Shown: positions 14,922-23,854, counted from the first letter of the stretch. The stretch is DNA of 64,000 nucleotides from Timonella corticicola (GCF_042683685.1 NZ_JBHUOP010000001.1:787110-851109); one strand, 5' to 3'. Notes: a model not told the origin generated them from the letters alone. Numbers and translations are program-made.

Positions 14922-17599
14922 GCTCCGGCAACCTCACGAACAGCACTCACGATTCCTTCAAGTGCCTGCGGCAATGCTGCAGCATTCTGACCGCCACCCT
15001 GGGCCATGTCATCCTTACCGCCGCCGCCACCGCCGAGAATACCCGAGGCGGTCTTGGCCAAGGCGCCAGCCTTCACGCCAAGGTCACGCGCAGCCTGGTT
15101 GGTCACAATGACAACCTGCGGACGTTCCTTGAGCGTTCCAGCAACAGCAACCACCGAAGCGTCGCCCTCACCCAAACGGTTACGCAGATCCGTTGCAAGC
15201 GTACGAAGCGCGTTAGGGTCAGCAACCTCACCCAAATCATGCGCAATCACGCGAGCCGAACCGACACGGAGGGCATCGTCGGCAAGCTTGCCAGCAGACG
15301 CCATAATCTGCGCCTGACGCAGACTAGCCAACTCCTTCTCCGACTCCTTGAGCTTGGCCACAAGCGAACCAACACGATCCGGCAGTTCCTCCGAACGCAC
15401 GTTCAACAAACCTGAAAGCTGCGAGACCAGCGCGCGTTCCTTCGCGTTGTAGCCGTATGCGCCAGCACCCACAAGAGCGTCAACGCGGCGGACGCCGGAA
15501 CCGATCGACGATTCACCAAGAATCGTCACAATACCGATGTCACCGGTCTGCTTCACGTGCGTACCCGCGCACAACTCGCGCGACCAGTCATCACCGATCG
15601 AAACCACGCGAACCCGCTCGCCATACTTCTCACCGAACAGAGCCATCGCACCCATGGCGCGAGCCTCATCGAGAGACGTAGTGACGTCCGTGACTTCGAA
15701 GTTCTCACGCAACTGGTCGTTCACGCGGCCCTCAATCTCGGACAGTGCCGAGGTCGGAACAGCCTGGTTCTGACGGAAGTCGAACCGGATACGGTTTGGC
15801 GAGTTCTCCGAACCAGCCTGAGTCGAATCGTCGCCCAAAGTCTCCTGAAGGGCCTTGTGAATCATGTGGGTTGCCGAGTGAGCCTGCGAAATCTGACGAC
15901 GACGAACAGCATCGATCTCCGCAACCACCGACTCGCCAACACTCAAAGTGCCCTCGATGAGACGGCCACGATGCACCGACAAACCCTTGACCGGCGATTG
16001 CACGTCGTCAACCTCAAACGTTGCACCACCATCGGAGAACACGGTTCCGTGGTCAGCGAGCTGGCCACCCTTCTCCGCATAGAACGGCGTGCGGTCCAAG
16101 ATCAGTTCCACATCGGCTGGAGCCGTCACCTGGGTTGCGGAACGCCCATCAACGAGCATTGCCTCAACCTTGGCTGGAGCCTTCGCGTCCGTGTAACCCA
16201 GGAACTCAACCGGAGCACTGAGCGCGGACACAACATCCTGGTACACCGAAATATCGCCGTGGCCCTGCTTCTTGGCCAGAGCATCAGCCCGTGCGCGATC
16301 CCGCTGCTCCTGCATGAGGGAACGGAACGCCTTCTCGTCAACAGCCACGCCCTGCTCAGCTGCAACCTCAAGGGTCAGGTCGATCGGGAACCCATAGGTG
16401 TCGTGGAGCTGGAATGCCTGCTCGCCAGTCAGTTTCGGAGCCGTCGAGGACTTAGCTTCGGTGACAGCAGAATCCAAGATCGCAAGACCAGCGTTGAGGG
16501 TGCGACGGAAGGTCTCTTCCTCAGCCTTCGCAACCTGGAGAATGTTTGCCCAGTTCTCCTCCAGGTAAGAGTAGGACTCAGACATGACGTTCTTGGAGGT
16601 TTCGATCAGGGCCGGGAACACAGGCTCAGTCACACCAAGCAGCCGCATCGCACGAATCACGCGACGCATCAGACGGCGCAACACGTAGCCGCGTCCCTCG
16701 TTCGATGGGCGCACTCCGTCACCGATCAGCATGAGCGAGGAACGCACGTGGTCAGCCACGACACGGAAACGCACGTCATCGTCGCCATTGGAGCCATACG
16801 TCTTACCGGACAACTTCTCAGCAGTCTCGATGACCGGATACACCTGATCGATCTCGTACATGTTTTCCACGCCCTGCTTGAGCAATGCAACACGCTCCAG
16901 GCCAAGACCAGTGTCGATGTTGTGCTGCTTGAGCGGGCCGACAATATCGAACTTGTCCTTGGCAGTCACGTTCGTGAGCTGATACTGCATGAACACGAGG
17001 TTCCAGATCTCGAGGTAGCGGTCCTCGTCTGCGACAGGTCCACCCTCCTTGCCATATTCTGGGCCACGATCAATGTAGATCTCGGAGCACGGACCGCCGG
17101 GACCTGGCTGGCCGGTGTGCCAGTAGTTGTCCTTCTTGTCACGACGCTGGATGCGCTCAGTGGGTAGACCCGCGATGCTCTCCCACAACTGCTGAGCCTC
17201 ATCGTCGTCTTCATAGACCGTGACCCACACCTTTTCCGGGTCGAAGCCAAGTTTTCCGTCTTCCTCAGAACCGGTGATGAAGTCCCAGGCGTATGTGATT
17301 GCCTGTTCCTTGAAGTAGTCACCAAACGAGAAATTACCGTTCATCTGGAAGAACGTACCGTGACGGGTGGTCTTGCCAACCTCTTCAATGTCACCGGTGC
17401 GAATACACTTCTGAACCGAGGTAGCACGTGGCCATGGCGGAGTCTGCTCACCGAGCATGTACGGAATGAATGGAACCATGCCCGCGACAGTGAACAACAG
17501 TGAAGGGTCCGGCGAGATCAGGGACGCCGAAGGAACAACAGCGTGTCCACGCTCTTCAAAGTAATTGAGCCAACGTTGGCGAATTTCAGCGGTACGCAT
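14918..17599 (-). CDS. alaS: Alanine-tRNA ligase
   Basis: An 893-residue full-length enzyme. The class II catalytic core begins MRTAEIRQRWLNYFEERGHAVV and includes the RHGTFFQMNGNFSFGDYFK region. The editing domain has the zinc-type motif HSATHMIHKAL and CAGTHVKQTGDIG. The C-terminal segment ends with the Gly-rich GILGGGGGGKDDMAQGGGQN typical of the family. It charges tRNA-Ala. It overlaps ruvX and follows the DUF6167 gene after a terminator, so it should have its own promoter in the 17600-17699 gap. Confidence 0.98.
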   Translation of the reverse strand: MRTAEIRQRWLNYFEERGHAVVPSASLISPDPSLLFTVAGMVPFIPYMLGEQTPPWPRATSVQKCIRTGDIEEVGKTTRHGTFFQMNGNFSFGDYFKEQAITYAWDFITGSEEDGKLGFDPEKVWVTVYEDDDEAQQLWESIAGLPTERIQRRDKKDNYWHTGQPGPGGPCSEIYIDRGPEYGKEGGPVADEDRYLEIWNLVFMQYQLTNVTAKDKFDIVGPLKQHNIDTGLGLERVALLKQGVENMYEIDQVYPVIETAEKLSGKTYGSNGDDDVRFRVVADHVRSSLMLIGDGVRPSNEGRGYVLRRLMRRVIRAMRLLGVTEPVFPALIETSKNVMSESYSYLEENWANILQVAKAEEETFRRTLNAGLAILDSAVTEAKSSTAPKLTGEQAFQLHDTYGFPIDLTLEVAAEQGVAVDEKAFRSLMQEQRDRARADALAKKQGHGDISVYQDVVSALSAPVEFLGYTDAKAPAKVEAMLVDGRSATQVTAPADVELILDRTPFYAEKGGQLADHGTVFSDGGATFEVDDVQSPVKGLSVHRGRLIEGTLSVGESVVAEIDAVRRRQISQAHSATHMIHKALQETLGDDSTQAGSENSPNRIRFDFRQNQAVPTSALSEIEGRVNDQLRENFEVTDVTTSLDEARAMGAMALFGEKYGERVRVVSIGDDWSRELCAGTHVKQTGDIGIVTILGESSIGSGVRRVDALVGAGAYGYNAKERALVSQLSGLLNVRSEELPDRVGSLVAKLKESEKELASLRQAQIMASAGKLADDALRVGSARVIAHDLGEVADPNALRTLATDLRNRLGEGDASVVAVAGTLKERPQVVIVTNQAARDLGVKAGALAKTASGILGGGGGGKDDMAQGGGQNAAALPQALEGIVSAVREVAGA

Positions 17600-17699
17600 G
17601 TGTTCCTCTGCAAGTGTTCACTGGTGTTTAAGGAGTGCTGACAAGGTATCCAAAAGTACATTGAGCACCAGACAATTCTACGGCGTGGGCGCAAATAAA

Positions 17700-17743
17700 A
17701 CGGCTGACTGGTCACGTCACCTTGATCACGTCCAGTCAGCCGT
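17700..17743 (-). terminator. Terminator after the DUF948-DUF6167 pair
   Basis: Arms acggctgactgg (17700-17711) and ccagtcagccgt (17732-17743) pair perfectly. On the minus strand they are followed by TTTTATTT. It lies 10 bases beyond the DUF6167 stop and separates it from alaS. Confidence 0.85.
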
Positions 17744-17752
17744 AACGGTTGC

Positions 17753-18127
17753 TCAGAAAGAGTAGCCGAGTTCCTGCTCTTCCGGGTCTATGTCCGGGAA
17801 GTCAGCAGCCGTTGGCGGCGGACCAGCCGGTGCGCCCTTCGTGCGAGCAGCAGCCGCACGGCGCTCCCTCAAGTCTTCAACGCTCCCCTGCGTCTCAGAT
17901 GAAAGTGCACTCATCAAATCCTGCTCGCGCTCGGCAAAAGCGGATTTGAAGTCAGCCAGGAATCCTGTAGCCGCCTCAGTCGCACGCTGTGAGAAGTCTG
18001 CTGCCTGCGCCGTTGCCCGCTCCGCAACTGCCTCTGGCGTATATTGCAGCACGATCTTGCGCCCCTTGACCATGACGAACACGGTCAGCGCGACACCGGT
18101 TCCGATCCAAAACAGTCGACGCATCAC
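17753..18127 (-). CDS. DUF6167-like small membrane protein
   Basis: A 124-residue protein with one N-terminal membrane helix (RLFWIGTGVALTVFVMVKGR) and a long amphipathic, charged helix (about 28-95) that could be a coiled coil, ending in a Pro-rich tail. Actinobacteria commonly have such a protein between the DUF948 gene and alaS, and I name it by that position and look. It overlaps the DUF948 gene by a few bases, so the two are probably made together and may interact. No function is known to me. Confidence 0.8.
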   Translation of the reverse strand: MMRRLFWIGTGVALTVFVMVKGRKIVLQYTPEAVAERATAQAADFSQRATEAATGFLADFKSAFAEREQDLMSALSSETQGSVEDLRERRAAAARTKGAPAGPPPTAADFPDIDPEEQELGYSF

Positions 18128-18489
18128 TTACCGCCCTTAACCTTGGAGAATGCGTTACCGAATGCTTTGCGCACCCCGTAACTAAAGGCTGCGACCTTGA
18201 CGAGCGGGCCGCCAAACGTCGCCGAGTAGATACCAATGAGTGCCGAGATGTTCTGCGTGATCTCCGCTGCCGAGGTCGTGACAGTGTCAACCTTGGTCAA
18301 CTGCACATTCGCCGAGGTGAGGGTCGTCGAGGTTTCATCCAAGATTGGGACGGTGTGCTCGGTGATCTCCTCAAGGGTCTGCGTTGCTGCATCAAACACC
18401 TTCCCCAACTTGATCAGCGGGACAGCAAGCAGCCCCACCAGTGCGACGAACGCGATTGCAGCGATCAAGCCTGCGATATCACCGATCAC
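18124..18489 (-). CDS. DUF948-family membrane protein
   Basis: About 121 residues. The start at the GTG of 18489 is chosen because GAGGGAG lies five bases upstream; an ATG at 18507 is the alternative, and the frame above it codes an unlikely Cys-rich sequence. The protein begins VIGDIAGLIAAIAFVALVGL, one membrane helix, then a heptad-like helical region with many Thr/Val (LEEITEHTVPILDETSTTLT), the usual DUF948 pattern. The conserved partner is the next gene (DUF6167). Role unknown. Confidence 0.85.
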   Translation of the reverse strand: MIGDIAGLIAAIAFVALVGLLAVPLIKLGKVFDAATQTLEEITEHTVPILDETSTTLTSANVQLTKVDTVTTSAAEITQNISALIGIYSATFGGPLVKVAAFSYGVRKAFGNAFSKVKGGK

Positions 18490-18730
18490 AGTTACTCCCT
18501 CAAACATTGGGTTAGGTTGGGCGATGTGGACCACACATGGTCCGTGATCAACCTTACCCGCCGCTGCACCCGTCATGCACAAGACACCACACTCCACGCA
18601 CAAATGTGCACTTCCCAACCCGCCTAATAGAGCAGACACGCCACAACACTCACAGGACTCAGGGACGTACTCCGAACCTAACGTGAGTGGCCGCTGGAAC
18701 CAGCCAACTCGTCGCCAATCCCCTTTCAAA

Positions 18731-18780
18731 CCGATGGGCTGAAATTAGTCCACATGCACACACAAAAACTACGCACCCGG
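18731..18780 (-). repeat. Dispersed ~50-base repeat, copy 1
   Basis: Read on the minus strand, this segment matches 48372-48421 of the plus strand: 31 of the central 39 positions are identical by hand count, including TTTTTGTGTGTG and the end CCCATCG. Most differences are transitions. It lies between genes, 240 bases upstream of the DUF948 start. Confidence 0.7.
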
Positions 18781-18883
18781 AATAAAAACAGCCCACCAGC
18801 CCCAGCAGGTGTTGACTGGGTACGGACGTGCTGACAGTAGAAGGTGAGAAAGTAACAGCTTGAGTACCGACTGGACACAACAA

Positions 18884-18915
18884 AAGAGGCGCCCCGCCAA
18901 AGCGGGACGCCTCTT
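18884..18915 (-). terminator. Terminator of rpsD
   Basis: Stem aagaggcg / cgcctctt extended by ccccgc / gcggga, loop of about four bases. On the minus strand it is followed by TTTTGTTG. It lies 67 bases beyond the rpsD stop. Confidence 0.9.
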
Positions 18916-18981
18916 CCACCGATCAGATGGCCCGACCGCACCCGCAAGAGGAGCGGAACCGGCCGACCGAAGACCTAATGA

Positions 18982-19608
18982 TCAGCGAGCGTAGTACTCA
19001 ACGACCAGGTTGACTTCGCACTGAACTGGGACCTCGGCACGAACTGGCTTACGAACCAGAACGGCCGAGAGCTTCTCGAGCTGAACGTCGAGGTAACCAG
19101 GAACAGCTGGAAGAACGTCGCGGTGAGCACCTGCTGCTGCAACCTGGTAAGGGGTTGCTGCCTGCATCTTTGGCTTGACCTGGATGGTCTGGCCTGGCTT
19201 TACCTTGAACGATGGGCGGTCAACGAGCTTGCCGTCAACGAGGATGTGGCGGTGAACCACAGCCTGGCGAGCCTGAAGGATGGTGCGAGCAAAGCCAGCA
19301 CGCAGGACGAGTGCGTCGAGACGAGTCTCGAGCAACTCAACCATGGTCTCACCGGTCAGACCGTCGAGCTTGCGAGCCTGGTCGTAGGTTGCACGCAGCT
19401 GCTTCTCACGAAGTGCGTACTGTGCGCGAAGACGCTGCTTCTCGCGCAGACGAACCGCGTAGTCAGACTCGGTGCGGCGGCGGCTACGGCCGTGCTCACC
19501 TGGAGCGTATGGACGCTTCTCGAAGTGCTTTACAGCCTTTGGGGTGAGTGCAATGCCCAATGCGCGGCTCAGGCGAACCTGGCGGCGCGAACGGGTTACA
19601 GAAGACAT
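18982..19608 (-). CDS. rpsD: 30S ribosomal protein S4
   Basis: About 208 residues, starting MSSVTRSRRQVRLSRALGIA at 19608. It lacks the zinc-binding cysteines of the longer S4 form, as expected for a high-GC Gram-positive. The S4 RNA-binding domain is clear (LETRLDALVLRAGFARTILQ, ARQAVVHRHILVDGKLVDRP). It nucleates 16S rRNA folding. It stands alone rather than in the alpha operon with rpoA, which is the usual arrangement in this group of actinobacteria near rarA and alaS. A structured 5' leader is described separately. Confidence 0.97.
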   Translation of the reverse strand: MSSVTRSRRQVRLSRALGIALTPKAVKHFEKRPYAPGEHGRSRRRTESDYAVRLREKQRLRAQYALREKQLRATYDQARKLDGLTGETMVELLETRLDALVLRAGFARTILQARQAVVHRHILVDGKLVDRPSFKVKPGQTIQVKPKMQAATPYQVAAAGAHRDVLPAVPGYLDVQLEKLSAVLVRKPVRAEVPVQCEVNLVVEYYAR

Positions 19609-19641
19609 GAGTTTTCCGTTCCTGTCGTTGTGTGTTGACGT

Positions 19642-19671
19642 CACATCCGCTCACTTGTGTGTGCGGATGTG
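19642..19671 (-). promoter_or_regulatory. Hairpin in the rpsD leader, possible S4 autoregulatory element
   Basis: Arms cacatccgc (19642-19650) and gcggatgtg (19663-19671) pair perfectly, 33 bases upstream of the rpsD start. S4 represses its own mRNA in several bacteria through leader structures; that this hairpin serves that role is inference. More GC-rich structure is possible up to about 19795 (ggcgacc...ggtcgcc). Confidence 0.4.
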
Positions 19672-19945
19672 GGACCAGCCGAAGAAGTGCCGTGCCGTAA
19701 CCAGCGCGGTTTCGCGGGCCGAGGTCCCAGGTGGCTGCCGGAAGGCAACCTCACAACAATATCAGTCTGCGGGCGACCGTGTCCCGAGGGTCGCCTAAAA
19801 AACAGGGACCAGCATGTGTGATGTTCACCGCGATTGCCTGATGCCCGTGTCAGACTTATCCCAAACTTCTTCACCGGTACTCACGCAGTCCGCGCACAAG
19901 CGTGCTCGCACAGGCCCAGTATGCACGCACCGAAAGGCACACCTT

Positions 19946-20809
19946 ATGTCTAGTCTCAACGTATTCGTGGCGGGACCAAGTTCGTGGAACACACTGATCT
20001 ATCTGGCTGAGTTGCCGGAACCGACGCCACACACCGTGTTTGCCGACAACGCCTATGAGACGTTCGGTGGCACGTCCCTCGGGAAGAGCTTGAACCTGCG
20101 CGATCTTGGCTGTGCGGTCACGCTTAGCACGCAGTTTGGCAGCGATTCGGCCGGCCTGCGCATATCCCGCGTGCTTGAGGCCGAAAGCATCACGGTCATC
20201 AATCCGCAAGGGTCATCTACCGAGCGTCACGCCAACCTCATGACCCGGCATGGTGAGCGCCTGTCTATTTACATGAACGCACCCTCTGCGGGAGATGGCT
20301 CGCGCGATTTGGAAATCATGCGGGCGATGGAGGAGTCCGATGTGTTGGTCATGGATCTGTCGTCCGAGTCTGCTCGGCTGCTTCCACTCGCCATCAGTAC
20401 AGGTAAGCCCATCTGGACGGATATTCACGACTACGATGGAACATCGCAGTTCCATCAGCCCTTCATAGACGCCGCGCCGGTGATCTTCATGAACGCCGAT
20501 GGCCTGCCGGACCCGATCCCATTCATGCACTCCATGATCGGGCGAGGCAAGGAACTGGTTGTCTGCACACTCGGCTCAGACGGTGCAGTGGCTGCAACCC
20601 GCGAGGGCGTGGTTGAGGTTCCCGCCGCACCCGTGTCGGTGATTGACACCAACGGTGCTGGAGACGCATTCATGTCCGGAGCGCTCACCCGGATTCTGGC
20701 TGGCGCGAACATCCGTGAGGCTCTTGAGTTCGCGGCGCTGCACACTCACGGCGCGCTGACATCCCGGCATCTGCACCCTTCCGCCGAGGCTTTTACAGCG
20801 GAAGCATAG
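19946..20809 (+). CDS. PfkB-family sugar or nucleoside kinase
   Basis: About 287 residues, starting MSSLNVFVAGPSSWNTLIYL at 19946 with GAAAGG eight bases upstream. Ribokinase-fold signs: FGGTSLGKSLNLRDLG for the substrate pocket, and the anion hole and catalytic base in VSVIDTNGAGDAFMSGAL. The substrate cannot be told from sequence; adenosine, fructose or ribose are all possible. The gene is monocistronic and converges with rarA, only five bases apart. The 337-base gap to rpsD must contain two divergent promoters. Confidence 0.88.
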   Translation: MSSLNVFVAGPSSWNTLIYLAELPEPTPHTVFADNAYETFGGTSLGKSLNLRDLGCAVTLSTQFGSDSAGLRISRVLEAESITVINPQGSSTERHANLMTRHGERLSIYMNAPSAGDGSRDLEIMRAMEESDVLVMDLSSESARLLPLAISTGKPIWTDIHDYDGTSQFHQPFIDAAPVIFMNADGLPDPIPFMHSMIGRGKELVVCTLGSDGAVAATREGVVEVPAAPVSVIDTNGAGDAFMSGALTRILAGANIREALEFAALHTHGALTSRHLHPSAEAFTAEA

Positions 20810-20814
20810 CGACG

Positions 20815-22404
20815 CTACTTCTTCTGGTTACGGCCCGCCTCATTGCGGTAGGCATGCAGGATCGGGTCGATCCCTTCGAGCCGTTGCGTGACACTACGCT
20901 CGAACCCACGGTCCGATGGCTCGTAATATTCTGCTCCGTCGAGGACGTCCGGCAGGTACTGCTGCGGCGCGATTGCATGCGGATAGTCGTGCGCGTATTT
21001 GTAGTCGATGGCGTGACCAAGATTCTTGGCTCCGGCATAGTGGCCGTCGCGCAGGTGCATGGGCACCGTTCCAATCCGGCCCGTGCGTACATCCTGTATT
21101 GCCGCGTTGAGTGCGCTGTATGCCCGGTTGGATTTGGGGGCTGTCGCAATATGGACGACGGCTTGGGCAAGTGCATGCTGCGCTTCCGGCATTCCGATGA
21201 GTTGCACTACCTGAGCGGCAGCGGTCGCGGTTTGCAGAGCACTCGGGTCCGCCATTCCCACATCTTCCGATGCAGAGATCACAACGCGCCGCGCAATGAA
21301 CCGTGGGTCTTCCCCCGCGACGATCATGCGCGCGAGATAGTGCAGCGCCGCGTTCACATCGGAGCCACGCATGGATTTGATGAACGCCGAGATCACGTCG
21401 TAGTGCTGGTCGCCGTCCTTGTCGTAGCGCACCGCGGCGATGTCGATGGCCTGTTCCATCGTGGTGAGGTCGATTTTCGGGTGCCTCGCGCCTTGAACTG
21501 GCTCTGTGTCTGCTGGGTCGGTTTCAGCCGCCTCATTTTCTGTTTCCTGATTGCCGACGAGCCCCTCCTTCTCTCCCTCTTCCCCACTTTCGGTGTCGGC
21601 TGGCATGGGCTGAGGGTCAGGTGTTTTCTGCTCGCCTACCACTTCACCGATTGGACTTAGTGCTTCGTTCGAGGTCACATCGTAGTGCTTCTCGAGAGCG
21701 GCACCCGCGGCTGCTTCGAGGATCGTGAGCGACTTTCGAGCGTCTCCCCCGGCTAGCCGTAGGAGATGTTCGCGCGCATCATCGTCGAGGTCCACTTCTC
21801 CACCCAACCCGCGTTCATCGGCTAATGCCCGTGTGATGAGTTGGTCGATGTCCTCATCTTCAAGCGGTTGAAGCGTGAGCAGCAGGGAACGCGAGAGCAG
21901 CGGTGAGATGACAGAGAAACTGGGGTTCTCGGTCGTTGCTGCCACGAGGGTCACCCACCGGTTTTCCACGGATGGGAGCAGGGCGTCCTGCTGGGATTTG
22001 GAGAAACGATGGACCTCATCAATGAACAGGACCGTTTCTTCACCGCTGGCGGTGAGTCTACGGCGGGAGTCTTCGATCACTTGGCGTACGTCTTTGACAC
22101 CGGCTGTTACGGCGGACAGTTCAACGAATCGTCGGCCGGAGTTGGATGCGATCAGGTATGCGAGGGTTGTCTTTCCCGTGCCGGGTGGCCCCCATAAGAT
22201 GATGGAGCCTGGTGCCGCTCTGTGGGTGCTTGTGGTTGGTTCGAGGAGTCTGCGTAGTGGGGAACCGGGTTTGAGCAGGTGACCTTGACCGGTGACCTCC
22301 TCGACGGTGCGTGGCCTCATGCGCACGGCGAGTGGTGCGTGTTCCGTGACTTTGGGGACGCCAGCCGAGGTTTGGCCAATCGATTCGAACAAATCCATGC
22401 TCAC
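20815..22404 (-). CDS. rarA: RarA/MgsA replication-associated AAA+ ATPase with an acidic linker insertion
   Basis: A 529-residue protein. AAA+ motifs: Walker A LWGPPGTGKTTLAYLI, Walker B TVLFIDEVHRF, sensor 1 VTLVAATTENPSF. The C-terminal tetramerisation region is normal (DVISAFIKSMRGSDVNAALH, GMPEAQHALAQAVVHIATAP). Between them, roughly residues 245-305, is an insertion rich in Glu, Asp, Pro and Gln (ESGEEGEKEGLVGNQETEN), explaining a length about 70-80 residues above the usual. RarA acts at stalled forks. The start is GTG at 22404 or ATG at 22398. Confidence 0.95.
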   Translation of the reverse strand: MSMDLFESIGQTSAGVPKVTEHAPLAVRMRPRTVEEVTGQGHLLKPGSPLRRLLEPTTSTHRAAPGSIILWGPPGTGKTTLAYLIASNSGRRFVELSAVTAGVKDVRQVIEDSRRRLTASGEETVLFIDEVHRFSKSQQDALLPSVENRWVTLVAATTENPSFSVISPLLSRSLLLTLQPLEDEDIDQLITRALADERGLGGEVDLDDDAREHLLRLAGGDARKSLTILEAAAGAALEKHYDVTSNEALSPIGEVVGEQKTPDPQPMPADTESGEEGEKEGLVGNQETENEAAETDPADTEPVQGARHPKIDLTTMEQAIDIAAVRYDKDGDQHYDVISAFIKSMRGSDVNAALHYLARMIVAGEDPRFIARRVVISASEDVGMADPSALQTATAAAQVVQLIGMPEAQHALAQAVVHIATAPKSNRAYSALNAAIQDVRTGRIGTVPMHLRDGHYAGAKNLGHAIDYKYAHDYPHAIAPQQYLPDVLDGAEYYEPSDRGFERSVTQRLEGIDPILHAYRNEAGRNQKK

Positions 22405-22705
22405 AAGCCTAGCGCGTTGGAGCCGACGATTCGCACTCCTGTTCGAATCCGTCCCTGATCACATTCCCCCTGTTCCTCTCTACCCGCACTGCCTCGCATC
22501 CACGCCCCAGAAATTAGGTGTATAGGATTTTCTTGTGTGTGAGTGCTCAGGGGACTCATCCACAAGAAAAAACCTATAACCCTAACCACACCTAGCCACG
22601 CTTCCCCTGTTTCCACGGACTTACTGGGTAGGTTTTAGCCGCAGTTATCCGCAGAATCTACAACTCGCTCGATGAGGTACAGAGGCGACAGGTAACACTG
22701 GGGGC
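22405..22705. other. Divergent 301-base gap between rarA and the AbiEi/DUF559 gene
   Basis: Contains the left palindromic element (22514-22585), an AT-richer stretch, and the promoter regions of both divergent genes. The ATG at 22706 is preceded by ggtaacactggggc, a weak ribosome site. No small gene seen. Confidence 0.6.
22514..22585. repeat. Left palindromic element flanking the AbiEi/DUF559 gene
   Basis: Arms at about 22514-22544 and 22554-22585 pair imperfectly (TTAGGTGTATAGG... against ...CCTATAACCCTAA) with a 9-base loop. The element is about 80% alike, in the same orientation, to the element at 23701-23769, and similarity runs on past the right arm (CCTAACC, then ACCT and GCC). No T-run follows the stem. 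Confidence 0.9.
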
Positions 22706-23665
22706 ATGAATGTACTGTCTCGCGAGCAATATACGGCCCGCTATCTGAACCAATTGCCTCGGGTCTTGACCTCCCAATCCATCAGTAAAAACCGCTTGCA
22801 CGCTGGCGCAGCGTCTGGCGCGTTCGTGAAGCTTTTACCCGGCTGTTATGTAGAGGACACGCAACTTCCGTCAGCACACTTACCCACATATATGCAGGTA
22901 AACGAACGCGCCAAGCTGCAACTTGCGGCAGGGATCGTCGGGCTTCGCGAAGATGAGGCGCTCAGCCATTGGAGTGCCGGAATTGCTTGGGACCTGCCCT
23001 GGTACGGAACTGACACAAGGGTCCACATTTTGCGCACGGACTGCAAAGGCCTACCACGAACCGGAACTGCCATCCACACCAGCATCAACAAACCATATTT
23101 GGTGACAACGCCCGATGGCATTACATTGACAAATCTCGAGCAGACAGTCGTACATTTAGCGGCAGCATCGCACCCATCCGTCGGGCTCGCCTACCTTGAC
23201 CATGCACAACGCATCGGCGCAAGTGCCATGAGTCTCCGCACAGTCTGTGATGAAACCCTGGTTCGCGGCCGTGCCAAAGTACAGCGCCTGATCGGCCTGA
23301 GTGTGAACAATTCAGATTCCGCCAAGGAGAGTGAATGCCGCTACTGGCTGTATAAAGCGAGGGTGGAAAACGTTGAGACTCAGTATCGTGTTGACACTGA
23401 ACTAGGCACTTTCTATGCCGACATGTGGGTTAAGGATACGCCGTTACTGTTCGAGTATGACGGTGAGTCTAAATACAGTGACGATCCACGCGCGCTCTTC
23501 AAGGAGAAGCAACGTGAAGACGCGCTACGTGCTGCGGGTTTCGTGGTGGTGCGCGTGACGAGCAGGCATTTGAATAATCCTGAACGGTTCATGATCGAGG
23601 TCAGGCATCGACTGACGTCCCACAACTATTCGGTTCCTGCCAAAGGTGGGCGACAAGTTCCTTGA
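22706..23665 (+). CDS. AbiEi-like protein with C-terminal DUF559 (Vsr-like) nuclease-fold domain
   Basis: 319 residues. The N-terminal ~60 residues look like the winged-helix of AbiEi antitoxin-type proteins (LTSQSISKNRLHAGAASGAF, then LLPGCYV). The middle resembles the AbiEi C-terminal region (EALSHWSAGIAWDLP, GITLTNLEQTVVHLA). The end is a DUF559 restriction-fold domain: ESECRYWLYKARV, ADMWVKDTPLLFEYDGESKY, EKQREDALRAAGFVVVRVT, with Asp-x(8)-Glu-x-Asp-Gly placed like the catalytic Asp/Glu of Vsr. No AbiEii toxin gene is adjacent, so it is solitary. It is bracketed by two related palindromic elements. Nuclease activity is inferred; a regulator role is also possible. Confidence 0.8.
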   Translation: MNVLSREQYTARYLNQLPRVLTSQSISKNRLHAGAASGAFVKLLPGCYVEDTQLPSAHLPTYMQVNERAKLQLAAGIVGLREDEALSHWSAGIAWDLPWYGTDTRVHILRTDCKGLPRTGTAIHTSINKPYLVTTPDGITLTNLEQTVVHLAAASHPSVGLAYLDHAQRIGASAMSLRTVCDETLVRGRAKVQRLIGLSVNNSDSAKESECRYWLYKARVENVETQYRVDTELGTFYADMWVKDTPLLFEYDGESKYSDDPRALFKEKQREDALRAAGFVVVRVTSRHLNNPERFMIEVRHRLTSHNYSVPAKGGRQVP

Positions 23666-23700
23666 CGTGCTGAAGTATGACTAGAGCGCAGGACTCAATG

Positions 23701-23769
23701 AGGCGTATAGGTTTTTTCTTGTGTGTGAGGGTCTGTACCACTCACACACAAGAAAAAACCTATACGCCT
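23701..23769. repeat. Right palindromic element: perfect 29-base inverted repeat
   Basis: Arms 23701-23729 and 23741-23769 are exact reverse complements over 29 bases with an 11-base spacer. The outer ends read AGGCGTATAGG and CCTATACGCCT. It starts 35 bases after the stop of the AbiEi/DUF559 gene and is a close relative of the element at 22514-22585. The A/T runs are inside the stem, so it is not a standard terminator. Confidence 0.97.
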
Positions 23770-23854
23770 AACCGAAACCTGCCGATAAACTTTTGTAAGT
23801 GTGTTTACCCGCAGCGCTAACTAAAGCGTTGAGAGCGTGGAGGTGCTATAGCGC

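Larger units (their letters stand above)
18490..18981. other. Gene-free 492-base stretch between DUF948 and rpsD
   Basis: Holds the promoter region of the DUF948 gene, a copy of a dispersed repeat (18731-18780, separate entry) and the rpsD terminator (18884-18915). No open frame here has a ribosome site or resembles a known protein. Confidence 0.7.

Noticed and set aside
15557..17167. 536-residue plus-strand open frame antisense to alaS
   Set aside because: AlaS on the minus strand is certain and codon bias explains the missing stops.
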